A stretch of DNA of 9,483 bases from the NCBI GenBank assembly GCA_050011895.1, contig JBEKIF010000116.1, positions 1 to 9,483 of the forward strand, given 5' to 3'. This document shows, in pieces, positions 1-6,735 of this stretch. Both the position numbers and the translations under genes were made by a program. Position 1 is the first letter of the stretch; each line of letters opens with the position of its first letter. The stretch comes from DATBGO01 sp050011895 (lineage in GTDB: Bacteria > Actinomycetota > Actinomycetes > Streptosporangiales > Streptosporangiaceae). The notes under the pieces were generated by a model that worked only from the letters and a program-made list of their open reading frames with translations, was not told where the DNA came from and did not search any database.

Positions 1-937
1 CGAACAGGTACTCCTGCTGGGCGCCCTCGGTCCGCAGCCGCAGCGGCGTGGAGCCGGCTGAGGACTCCAGCCCGACCGGCGTGATGCCGGCGACGGTGAG
101 CCCGAGCTGGTCGCGCACGCCCAGCCGGATCGCCTCGCCGCGCGCGCCGGTCACGTCCACGTGCGCGGTGTTGCCGCGCCGGTAGGTAACCGGGAACAGC
201 TCATTCGGCGTGAAGAACCGGAACGCGCTGACCGGGACCGCGACGCCGAGTGCCACCCCCAGGAGGATGTCGTCCACGTGATCGACGGCCAGGTACAGGC
301 AGGCCAGGCAGAACACGGTCACGATGACCGCGATGGCCGCCTTCGCATAAGAGCGGGGCCGCCCGGGAACCACCAGGGAGTAGGCGATGCCCATCAGGAG
401 GATGGTGAGGATCCCCGCCGGGAGCGCCGGCGCCGAGTACCCGGCCCAGCCCGCGATGATCGGCACACCGTAGGGGCGCGGCCGCGCGAGCTCCCGGTTG
501 ATCCAGAACCCGGCGAGCTCGAGGAAGGCCAGGCTGCATCCGAATATCAGCAGGTGCCGCCAGCGGCGGAACGCCATCATCAGCGCCACCGCCGACAGCC
601 CGACCACCGTGGCCCCCCAGCCGGAGCCGGCCACTGAGATCCCTCTGGCGATGCCGGTCAGCCATGGCGTCCGGGCCCGCGCGAAGAGCCGGAGCACCGC
701 CGAGTTCACCTGATCATCGAGCCGCAGCGACGGCGCGCGCACCGAGACCAGGACCAGGCCGGCGAGGACGGCAACCGCGAGGACCAGCCAGGCCCTAGTG
801 CTGACCGAGACCGGGTGCGGCAGCGGCGGTGGCGCACCCGTCGGGCGGCGCCGGCGCGGCGTCCGACGCACGGCGGGACCCGGCGGAAGGCTCGCCATGC
901 CGGCCTGCGTGGTTACCTTCTCCGCCTTCTCGCTCAA
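1..937 (-). CDS. PAP2-like membrane domain fused to kinase-like domain (3' end outside window)
   Basis: This reading frame runs unbroken from a TTG at 937 to the left edge, giving about 312 residues with the C-terminus cut off. After a proline/arginine-rich cytoplasmic leader come about six membrane helices resembling the PAP2 phosphatase fold: RPRPYGV of motif 1 and YLAVDHVDD of motif 3 are recognisable. The motif 1 lysine is absent and the PSGH stretch reads LPAGILT, so the usual catalytic histidine is missing. From about residue 255 a linker (TAHVDVTGARGEAIR) leads into the first strands of a kinase-like fold, including LESSAGSTPLRLR. The protein is a close paralogue of the gene at 6728-8916, with more than half the aligned residues identical by eye. 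The TTG start is chosen for its GGGAGG at 952-947, its overlap with the upstream stop (TTGA), and because the right-hand paralogue starts at the same aligned position; ATG at 898 is the alternative. It is probably translationally coupled to the lipoprotein gene. Confidence 0.85.
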   Translation of the reverse strand, partial: MSEKAEKVTTQAGMASLPPGPAVRRTPRRRRPTGAPPPLPHPVSVSTRAWLVLAVAVLAGLVLVSVRAPSLRLDDQVNSAVLRLFARARTPWLTGIARGISVAGSGWGATVVGLSAVALMMAFRRWRHLLIFGCSLAFLELAGFWINRELARPRPYGVPIIAGWAGYSAPALPAGILTILLMGIAYSLVVPGRPRSYAKAAIAVIVTVFCLACLYLAVDHVDDILLGVALGVAVPVSAFRFFTPNELFPVTYRRGNTAHVDVTGARGEAIRLGVRDQLGLTVAGITPVGLESSAGSTPLRLRTEGAQQEYLF

Positions 938-1908
938 TGCAACGCACCTCCCATGGAGGCCAGTCCCTGCATCCGCAGCCAGGTCCCGGCCACCCGGCGC
1001 GGATCCTCCCCGCGCAGCTCCACCCGCGCGTCCAGGCCGCGCAGCGAGCCGGTAGTCAGCCGCGCCGACACGGTATTGAGCACCGCGAGCAGCTGCGGGC
1101 CGTAGCGGGCGACGACAGCCCGGCGCACCAGCGGGACGACGTTCTCGGCCGGCTGCAGGCCGCGGTCGTCGGCCAGCACCACCAGATGGTCCGCGGTGAT
1201 GGCCGGATCAGTGCTGAACAGCAGCGCGACGCCGATGTCCCCGGCCTCCAGGGCCTGCAGCGTCAGCGGACCCCCGGCGTCGAGCGGGATGAACGCCCGG
1301 AAGCGGAGCCCGTAAACCTGCTTCAGCCCGAGCAGGCAGTAGGCACGTTCCGGGCATTCGGGCGGGCCGCCGAACGCTAGCCGGGGCGCCACCCGGGCCA
1401 GGTTCTCGATGGACCGCAGGCGGTAGCGGGCAGCGGTCGCGGCGGTGACCACGATGACGTTCCCATCCTGGGCGGCAGACGGCCGGCCCGCCACCAGCCC
1501 CCGGGCAGCTACCTGCTCGGCCAGTGCCGTGCCAGTCGCCGCGGCATCTGACGTCGAGGACAGCCGTCCCACGCTGACGAACTCAAGCGCTGACCCGGAG
1601 TACTCCGGCACGACCTGGACCAGCCCGCTCATCAGCGCCGGGTCCACCAGCTCGCGAGGGCCCAGGTCCGGCAGGACGCGGACGGGGAAGCCTTTCGCCG
1701 CGAGCGCGCCTGCGTAGAGGTCAGCGAGCAGCACGCTCTCCGGGAAATCGAATGACCCGACCGTGACCACGGCGCCGGGTTGGCCGGCGTCGGCCGCCCG
1801 GCCAGCCGGCCCGCTGCCGCTGGCGGACGTGCAGGCCCAGCACGCGGCGGCCAGCGCCAGACAGGCTGCGCGCACCATGTTCCGTCGTGCCAGCGCTGCT
1901 CTCATCAC
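934..1908 (-). CDS. OpuAC/OsmF-type (glycine betaine/choline-like) substrate-binding lipoprotein
   Basis: This 324-residue protein has an arginine-rich n-region, a hydrophobic stretch (residues 12-22) and Cys23 or Cys26 as possible lipidation site; the lipobox (AAAC or CWAC) is not ideal. The mature part has the layout of the quaternary-ammonium binding family OpuAC: TVGSFDFPESVLLADLY (49-65) matches the family's GSKNFTES opening, VVPEYSGSALEF (99-110) the PEYTGT block, and AFGGPPECPERAYCLLGLKQVYG (178-200) with LDAGGPL (209-215) the second-lobe hallmark. Cys185 and Cys191 could form a disulfide. Expected role is extracytoplasmic capture of betaine, choline or a related cation, but the ligand cannot be read from sequence. 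No permease or ATPase gene is adjacent; instead its stop overlaps the TTG of the PAP2-like/kinase gene. The start at 1908 has only a weak ribosome site; an internal ATG at residue 11 is possible. Confidence 0.88.
   Translation of the reverse strand: MMRAALARRNMVRAACLALAAACWACTSASGSGPAGRAADAGQPGAVVTVGSFDFPESVLLADLYAGALAAKGFPVRVLPDLGPRELVDPALMSGLVQVVPEYSGSALEFVSVGRLSSTSDAAATGTALAEQVAARGLVAGRPSAAQDGNVIVVTAATAARYRLRSIENLARVAPRLAFGGPPECPERAYCLLGLKQVYGLRFRAFIPLDAGGPLTLQALEAGDIGVALLFSTDPAITADHLVVLADDRGLQPAENVVPLVRRAVVARYGPQLLAVLNTVSARLTTGSLRGLDARVELRGEDPRRVAGTWLRMQGLASMGGALH
947..952 (-). promoter_or_regulatory. Ribosome binding site deciding the TTG start at 937
   Basis: GGGAGG lies nine bases before the TTG at 937, inside the last codons of the lipoprotein gene. 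The TTG overlaps that gene's TGA as TTGA, the arrangement expected for translational coupling. Confidence 0.6.
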
Positions 1909-2065
1909 GTTCCGTGCCGGTCGGGAAGAAAAGGTTGCTCCGCACCTGCCAGGAGCCTGGGATCCCGCTTCCCCGCGCGGTGGCGCGCCTGGGGGCGGCG
2001 CTGGCGGCCGCCCGGCGAGACCGGCGCCCCGCCCGGCGCGCCCCGGGCCTGTTGCGGGCCGGCGG
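1909..2065. other. 157-base spacer between the UPF0104-kinase gene and the lipoprotein gene
   Basis: This spacer is extremely GC-rich in its distal part and has a less GC-rich stretch (about 1915-1940, including GAAGAAAAGG on the plus strand) just upstream of the lipoprotein start. A promoter for the lipoprotein and PAP2-kinase pair could lie here, but no clear -35/-10 pair is visible. Short GC-rich palindromic pieces are present, with no T-tract that would make a convincing terminator. Confidence 0.3.
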
Positions 2066-4540
2066 TCACACGTACCCCCGGTGCTGCAGGGACCGCCAGC
2101 ACAGCCAGCCCGGCAGCACGGGCAGCCAGTAGGTCGACAGCCGGTACAGCAGCACGGCCGACACCGCGGCTCCGGCCGACATGCCGACGCCGGTCAGCCC
2201 GGCGACCAGCGCCGCCTCGATCGCGCCGAGCCCGCCCGGCGTGGGAGCTGCCGCCGCCAGCGCCGCGGCAGCCAGGTATACCGCGCCGAGCACGACCAGG
2301 CCCGGGCCCCCGCCGAACGCCTGGACCGAGGCGTCCAGCCCGGCGATGTAGGCGAGGGTAATCAGGGCCGAGCCGCCGAACAGCAGGCCCAGCTTGACCG
2401 GGCTGGCGGCGGCCTGCCGCAGGCTGCCCGCCGCGGAACGGGCGCCGGGGATCAGCTGCTTACGCGTCCAGCGGCGGCCCGGCCGGGTCGCCAGGACCAC
2501 CCCGATGACCGCGATGATCACCGCCAGGGCAAGCAGGATCTTGCTCCCGGACGGCAGCTTGAACGCCTTGGTGAGGTCGTGGCCGGCCAGCGCGAAGAAC
2601 ACCACGATCAGCACGACGTGCATGACGGCGCCCGCGAGGGCGTTCACCCCGACCGCCGCGACGCTGGCCGGGGTGCTGGTTCCGCTCTTTTGCAGGAACC
2701 GGGCGTTCAGCGCCATCCCGCCGACGTTGGCCGGCGACACCCGGTTGATGAACGACGATGCGCCCTGCGCCAGCACGGCCGGGCCGAACGGGACCTGGCC
2801 GGGCACCGCGCCGATCAGCGCCATCGCGCTGGCCACGTAGGTCAGCGCGGACAGGGCGAGGATCACCGGCAGCCAGGCCCAGTTAACGTGCAGCAGCGCG
2901 TGCCAGCTGCTGCTCACCTGGGCGATCTGCGGCAACAGGAAGTAGAACGCGCCGGCCAGCGCGGCAATCGCCAGCAGGGTACGCGGCCGGACCCGCTGCA
3001 GCCGGACGAGGTCGGAGTCCGCGCCGTCGCCGGAGGCCGCGATCGCGGCCGCGCGCGTGCTCTTCAGCAGCCCGTCCTGGCCCTTGATCGCCCGCCGGGC
3101 GCTGGCCGACAAGGCGAGCGGCTGCAGCAGCGGCACCGCGGCGGCGACACCGTCGGCGCCGATCACGGCCGCCGCGGCCGCGACGGCCCGGTCCGGGCCG
3201 ATCCGGCCGGCCAGCGAGGTAAGCAGCTCGGCCACGTCGATGGCCCGCTGACGGCTGGTCGCGGCGAGCTCAGCGAAGCTGAAGTCGACCAGCCGGGGGC
3301 AGCCGTCCTGGCTGATCATGATGTTGGTGCCGTGCAGTGACCGGTGCGCGATCCTGGCCTGGTGCAGCCGGCCGACCTCGCGCCACAGGTCCCCGGCAAG
3401 CAGGTCAGTGATGCGGTCGGCCGGGACCTCGTCCAGGGACTGGCCCGTTACCAGTTCCATGGTCAGCAGCACCGACCCGTCGTCCGCCCTGATGACCTGG
3501 CCGACGTGCGGCACCGCGACGCCGGCCCGCTCGGCCATCACGGCCAGCAGCGCCTCATGCTCGACGGCCTTGAAAAGCGAGGCCGCGGGCCTGGTGTCGC
3601 CGACGCCGCGCAGCCGGATGCCGCGCCAGGCCCGGTACAGCAGGTCCGCGTCACGCTGGTCGGAGCCCAGGACCTTCACGAACAAGGCCTGCCCGTCTCC
3701 GGTCACCGCCCCGAACGGCCGCGATCCCTTCGCGTGACGCAGCGGTCCGGTCACGTGGCTGACCGGCACGCCGCCCGCGCGCAGGGCTGCTGCCACCCCG
3801 GCGGGGCCCATCCGCCGGTCCGGCACCCCGAACACCACCAGCAGGCCCGCCCCCACGGTCACCCCGGCGGCCAGCGCCAGCACCAGCTGCATCGGCAGCA
3901 GCCCGCCGGTGATCAGCCGGGCCGCGCCGATCAGCAGCAGCCCCGCCCAGGCCGCCCGGCGCCACGGCCGGCTCAGCCACGGCGCGGCCGCGACCGCGAC
4001 AGCCGCCAGTCCCGCCAGGACGGCTGGATCGGGGAAGCCGGCGCCGGTCAGCCAGGAACCCTGGCGCAGCCCTGCGGGCAGCGCGGCGGAGCCGCCCGGC
4101 CCGGCCAGGTAGGTGATTCCGGCCATCAGCGCCGCCGCGGCCGCGAACCCGCCCGCCACCGTAACGAGGACACGGAACCGGCGGTACCGCAGCGCGGCGA
4201 CCAGCAGCACGAGCGCCGCCGCCGCGATCGTCACCTGGACCAGGCCAGTCAGCACCTGCCAGGCCTCAGTGGCGGGCCCGACCGCGGTGATCGCGGCCGC
4301 GGCTGGCCGGAGCAGGGCAGGAAACAGCGCAGCGATCACCGCCGCGACGGCCAGCACTAGGGCCGCGGCGATCAGGCGGATCACGTCACCTGGATGCCGG
4401 TACCGCGTCGGCGGCAGGACCTGGCCCCGCGGCGGCGTCTTCGGCTCGCCGGCGGCCAGCTGTATCGGGGGCGAATCCTTCATGGGCGGGAATCCCGCGC
4501 CGGGGCCGTCATGCCGATGAGCCAGCCGGGACAAGGGCAT
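2066..4540 (-). CDS. Membrane protein: N-terminal helices, kinase-like domain, UPF0104/LPG-synthase TM domain
   Basis: This 824-residue protein has three parts. Residues 50-240 hold about six hydrophobic helices. Residues 250-480 form a kinase-like domain: LFVKVL (K289) suits the nucleotide-binding lysine, EHEALL (E328) the helix-C glutamate, and RLVDFSFAEL (D419) the metal-binding aspartate. The catalytic-loop block reads HRSLHGTN (399-406), with serine where HRD aspartate is expected, so phosphotransfer is doubtful. Residues 520-820 are a UPF0104/TIGR00374 domain, the same fold as the flippase half of MprF, shown by INRVSPANVGGMALNARFLQ (599-617), PTPGGLGAIEAALVAGL (766-782) and RLSTYWLPVLPGW (800-812). 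The expected role is movement or handling of an envelope lipid, gated or sensed by the kinase-like domain; this is inference. The ATG at 4540 has a poor ribosome site; ATG at 4483 (MKDSPPIQ) is an equally plausible start. It is transcribed towards the lipoprotein gene 157 bases downstream. Confidence 0.9.
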   Translation of the reverse strand: MPLSRLAHRHDGPGAGFPPMKDSPPIQLAAGEPKTPPRGQVLPPTRYRHPGDVIRLIAAALVLAVAAVIAALFPALLRPAAAAITAVGPATEAWQVLTGLVQVTIAAAALVLLVAALRYRRFRVLVTVAGGFAAAAALMAGITYLAGPGGSAALPAGLRQGSWLTGAGFPDPAVLAGLAAVAVAAAPWLSRPWRRAAWAGLLLIGAARLITGGLLPMQLVLALAAGVTVGAGLLVVFGVPDRRMGPAGVAAALRAGGVPVSHVTGPLRHAKGSRPFGAVTGDGQALFVKVLGSDQRDADLLYRAWRGIRLRGVGDTRPAASLFKAVEHEALLAVMAERAGVAVPHVGQVIRADDGSVLLTMELVTGQSLDEVPADRITDLLAGDLWREVGRLHQARIAHRSLHGTNIMISQDGCPRLVDFSFAELAATSRQRAIDVAELLTSLAGRIGPDRAVAAAAAVIGADGVAAAVPLLQPLALSASARRAIKGQDGLLKSTRAAAIAASGDGADSDLVRLQRVRPRTLLAIAALAGAFYFLLPQIAQVSSSWHALLHVNWAWLPVILALSALTYVASAMALIGAVPGQVPFGPAVLAQGASSFINRVSPANVGGMALNARFLQKSGTSTPASVAAVGVNALAGAVMHVVLIVVFFALAGHDLTKAFKLPSGSKILLALAVIIAVIGVVLATRPGRRWTRKQLIPGARSAAGSLRQAAASPVKLGLLFGGSALITLAYIAGLDASVQAFGGGPGLVVLGAVYLAAAALAAAAPTPGGLGAIEAALVAGLTGVGMSAGAAVSAVLLYRLSTYWLPVLPGWLCWRSLQHRGYV

Positions 4541-5234
4541 GCTCTGCCCGCGAACCCACCGTCTCCGCGGCGCACCGCCCGCGCAGCGGGACCCGGGGCA
4601 AGGCCGGCGCGCTCGTGCGTTCTCAACGTGGCCAGGCCAACGGCGATATCCGGAACAGGGCTGTAGGTGTGCGGCAGGTCGGGCTTGCCGGGAAAGTCGG
4701 CGCCGTTGTCGGTGTCACCGGAACAGCCCGGGGTCCGTCGCGTCGGGCGCGCGCCAGCCGAGGTGGCCGGCGCCGCGACACCGGCTGGCGCCGCCTGGCC
4801 CGGCCCGGCCAGCTCGCAAGCGCGTGATCGACCTGCCCGGTCCCGGCCACCACGTGCAGCCGGTACCCGTTCACTGCTGGCCCCAGGTGGCCGGCGAGGA
4901 GTTTCGGGCAGGGGGCACGTCAGCGGACCCTAAGGCAAAGCGGGAGCCGGTGAGAATCAGGCCAGCGCCCGGCTTGATACGGCCGCGCGGCCATGCCAGA
5001 AGCTCTGGTGACGCTGGTGCGCGGCAGGTACCATCGGCTGCAGAACGGCCTGCACGTCGCTGACGAGCAAGACCCGATGGTCGCTGACCAAGAGCGGGCC
5101 AGATGAAGGACAGCTGCTGCCCCATGCCACCTCGGCTTCGCTACGCGCTAGGCGCCACCGAGGTCCAGAGCAGCTCGTTTATTTGCATGCAGACGAGATT
5201 TCAGGTTCCTCCCGGCACCTTCGCATTCCGGACG
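4541..5234. other. 694-base stretch without a convincing gene
   Basis: No recognisable protein or RNA gene is seen. A minus-strand frame of about 4830-4560 has coding-like third-position GC and contains CSGDTDNGADFPGKPDLPH, but it has no usual start codon and no recognisable family. A 37-codon plus-strand frame at 4993-5106 is also unsupported. Short repeats occur: GTCGCTGAC at 5056-5064 and again at 5080-5088, and a seven-base inverted repeat ACCTCGG/CCGAGGT at 5129-5135 and 5158-5164. The promoter of the UPF0104-kinase gene should lie near 4541-4700, but no clear boxes are visible. The region looks like eroded former coding DNA. Confidence 0.4.
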
Positions 5235-5735
5235 CTACGCCCCATCAGTCGAGGAAACAAGAGAGCCGGGGAGACGGTTGCGCGACCGGCGGACACCGTG
5301 AGCCGAGCAACGAGCGGTAGGGGCAGAAAACCCGAAATCGGGTGAGTTCGCAACCACAAGGGTGTTGTCGAAGCCTTCCTCCTCGAGGCCCGCAAGGAGA
5401 GTTGGTGCATCGCTGGAGGCTTGCAACGGCAGCACGACCTTGCTGTGCACCACGACCGCGACGGGTCCAAGGGCGTGGAACCACTGTCCCTGCTTGCGAG
5501 GCGCGGCACCTCCGCCGAGGCCAATCTCCATACTCACGGCCAGTGAGTACTCGTACGTCGTGACCAGCGTGCCGGTCAGCACGCGGACGCGTTGATCGTT
5601 CCCGTCATCGATAAGCCTCGGCGCGTCGCGCTCCCTGATCTCGGTGAAGAGATGTGCTGCCGGGAGATCATCGACGACTCGGTCGAACACATCGGGATCA
5701 AGCTCGTCGAGTCCGCACCGGAGAGGGTCTCTAGG
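5235..5735 (-). pseudogene. Fragment of an unrecognised protein, no start of its own
   Basis: From about 5735 down to a stop at 5235-5237 the minus strand carries a protein-like frame of about 165 codons. It begins around LDELDPDVFDRVVDDLPA and continues through FTEIRERDAPRLIDDGNDQR, VLTGTLVTTYEYSLAVSMEI and GFDNTLVVANSPDFGF. Acidic, aliphatic and beta-strand-like stretches alternate as in a soluble domain. Beyond the ANSPDFGF part the sequence becomes arginine/serine-rich and looks out of frame. I do not recognise the family. Upstream, the same frame (to 5957) is low-complexity and antisense-like because the genuine frame there is the DUF4190-like stub. Base composition is less GC-rich than in the flanking genes, suggesting different origin. 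The fragment is probably a remnant joined to the stub by deletion or frameshift. Confidence 0.5.
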
Positions 5736-5893
5736 CCTCCCAGCAGGCCAAGAGGGAACAAGATGAAGGACACGGCGGCCACGAGGCTGGCCACGCCGAG
5801 AATCAGGGCGGCCACGCCCAGGCCGTTCCCCGGCCGGGCCGATGGCGGCGCGGCGAGCGGCTGTGCTGATCGGGGGAGCTGCGGAGTGCTCAC
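5731..5893 (-). pseudogene. N-terminal stub of a DUF4190-like small membrane protein
   Basis: A GTG at 5893 with GGAAGG eight bases upstream (5907-5902) opens a proline-rich leader (MSTPQLPRSAQPLAAPPS) followed by a hydrophobic helix, LGVAALILGVASLVAAVSFI, then FPLGLLGGL. This combination is typical of actinobacterial DUF4190-type membrane proteins, which normally continue with a second helix. Here the frame changes character right after LLGGL, at about 5731: the continuation to a stop at 5576 is serine-rich and antisense-like, while the protein-like signal jumps to another frame. The start signals look intact, so truncation or a fusion with a lost frame is more likely than no gene at all. 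It lies 88 bases downstream of the DUF4242 gene on the same strand and could be co-transcribed with it. Confidence 0.6.
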
Positions 5894-5981
5894 GATGCCA
5901 ACCTTCCGCCCGCAAGCCGAGGCGCATGGCGCGGCCTGCCCGGCTGCCGGCCGGCATCGTGACGCGTTTGGGTGTCCATTG

Positions 5982-6296
5982 TTATTTCTCTCCTGTCGTT
6001 GCGGCGCTGTCGCTGGATGGCCGTGAACTCATCACCGCCACGACGTTGGCCAAAGGAAACTGCGCGGCGTCAGTACCGGCCCGTATTACGCCGGTGCCGC
6101 TCGACTCGAAGAGGCACAGGCACCTCGACTCTTCCGGAGCGAAGATCCGCTGCAGGTGGCGGATCTGGCCGCCGCGACGTGCCTGCAAACGGGCAGCCTG
6201 GTCCAGGGCGTCGTGTGCGCTGGTCATGTGCCCTGACGGCAGTCCCTGAAGGTCGTGCTCGATCAGGAAGTGCCGAAGGCCGGCCGCGCCGCCCAC
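5982..6296 (-). CDS. SCO4226/DUF4242-family small protein (putative nickel-binding)
   Basis: This is a 104-residue protein. After a six-residue leader it shows the family opening RHFLIEHDLQGL (8-19), a helix with AHDALDQAARLQ (27-38), IRHLQRIFAPEESRCLCLFE (45-64) and a final helix FPLANVVAV (80-88). These are the hallmarks of DUF4242; its studied member, Streptomyces coelicolor SCO4226, is a nickel-binding ferredoxin-like protein. Whether this one binds metal is inference; Cys59, Cys61, His9 and His14 are candidate ligands. The GTG at 6296 is chosen because GGGGAGG sits six bases upstream (6309-6303) and because the family homology begins directly after it. A longer reading from 6398 adds only an arginine-rich, non-homologous extension. 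It is intact and ends in TAA; its divergent neighbour is the right-hand PAP2-like/kinase locus. Confidence 0.82.
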   Translation of the reverse strand: MGGAAGLRHFLIEHDLQGLPSGHMTSAHDALDQAARLQARRGGQIRHLQRIFAPEESRCLCLFESSGTGVIRAGTDAAQFPLANVVAVMSSRPSSDSAATTGEK

Positions 6297-6302
6297 TGAT
6301 GA

Positions 6303-6309
6303 CCTCCCC
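6303..6309 (-). promoter_or_regulatory. Strong ribosome binding site fixing the GTG start at 6296
   Basis: GGGGAGG six bases before GTG at 6296 is the best Shine-Dalgarno match seen in the window. It argues against the longer open frame that begins at 6398. Confidence 0.7.
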
Positions 6310-6631
6310 AGCCGCCTCCCTAACCGGCGCCGGCCTGACGACCGGCCCGGTTCCGTCGCCCTCGTGATCAGCGTGGCGCATGGGCGTTCTTCCGGCATCG
6401 TGGGAATTACTGACTTCGATACGTATTTCAGCGCGGGCGCGGGACGCCTATCGCGCGCTGGTGCCCGGTGTCAGGCGCGAGCAGGCACGCCTTGTCCGTA
6501 AGTAGGCGAGGCCTATGGTTGAGCCATACGCGGGCACGGCAGGCCCGAGCCGCGCGGCTGCCTCCGGGGCGAGCTGAGCGCTACCGGCTGCCCGTGGCGC
6601 CTGGCTGGGTGTGCTGGCGCGCGCCCCTCCA
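6310..6631. other. Divergent intergenic region between the DUF4242 gene and the right-hand locus
   Basis: About 320 bases without a supported gene. A less GC-rich patch at 6405-6432 (AATTACTGACTTCGATACGTATTTC) is the likeliest site for promoter elements, but no confident boxes can be named. A small hairpin, TATGG-TTGAG-CCATA, lies at about 6515-6531. A 41-codon plus frame at 6380-6505 lacks a good ribosome site. The right part may be scar DNA left after loss of the binding-protein gene whose tail begins near 6632. Confidence 0.35.
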
Positions 6632-6735
6632 CGGCGGGAGTACGTATGAAATCGCGCACGGTGCTCATAGCAGTGGCCGTCAGCTGGCTGCGCGCACATG
6701 GGCTGATCCCGGCGGGGGCGCCGCACGTTGGGTGA
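6632..6735 (+). pseudogene. C-terminal remnant of an OpuAC-type binding protein
   Basis: The plus frame ending at TGA 6733-6735 reads AVAVSWLRAHGLIPAGAPHVG, which lines up with the end of the intact lipoprotein at 934-1908, RVAGTWLRMQGLASMGGALH: both have VA-x-(S/T)-WLR-x-x-GL. Just upstream, in the neighbouring frame, STYEIAHGAHS (about 6637-6670) resembles the LNYEV-type strand that precedes this helix in OpuAC proteins, implying a frameshift. Nothing further upstream is recognisable. The TGA lies eight bases into the next gene (TTG at 6728), mirroring the overlapping lipoprotein/PAP2-kinase arrangement on the left. Read alone, 6646-6735 would be a 29-codon small ORF with GGGAG five bases before its ATG, so a leader peptide is the alternative. 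Confidence 0.55.

Noticed and set aside
1763..3340. Long plus-strand open frame (525 codons)
   Set aside because: It is the complement of the lipoprotein and UPF0104-kinase genes. It is extremely rich in Arg, Gly, Pro and Gln with no hydrophobic pattern, typical of antisense frames in GC-rich DNA.
3344..4360. Plus-strand open frame of 338 codons
   Set aside because: It is a His/Arg/Gln-rich shadow of the UPF0104-kinase gene; no domain or plausible start signal.
4993..5106. 37-codon plus-strand small ORF (MPEALVTLVRGRYH)
   Set aside because: No clear ribosome site, mediocre codon bias and no similarity I can name.
5129..5164. Inverted repeat ACCTCGG/CCGAGGT as a terminator, operator or IS end
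   Set aside because: Only seven base pairs with a 22-base loop and no T-run; expected by chance at this GC content.
6380..6505. 41-codon plus-strand small ORF containing RARDAYRALVPGVRREQARL
   Set aside because: It has a helical look, but there is no ribosome binding site and no recognisable family.
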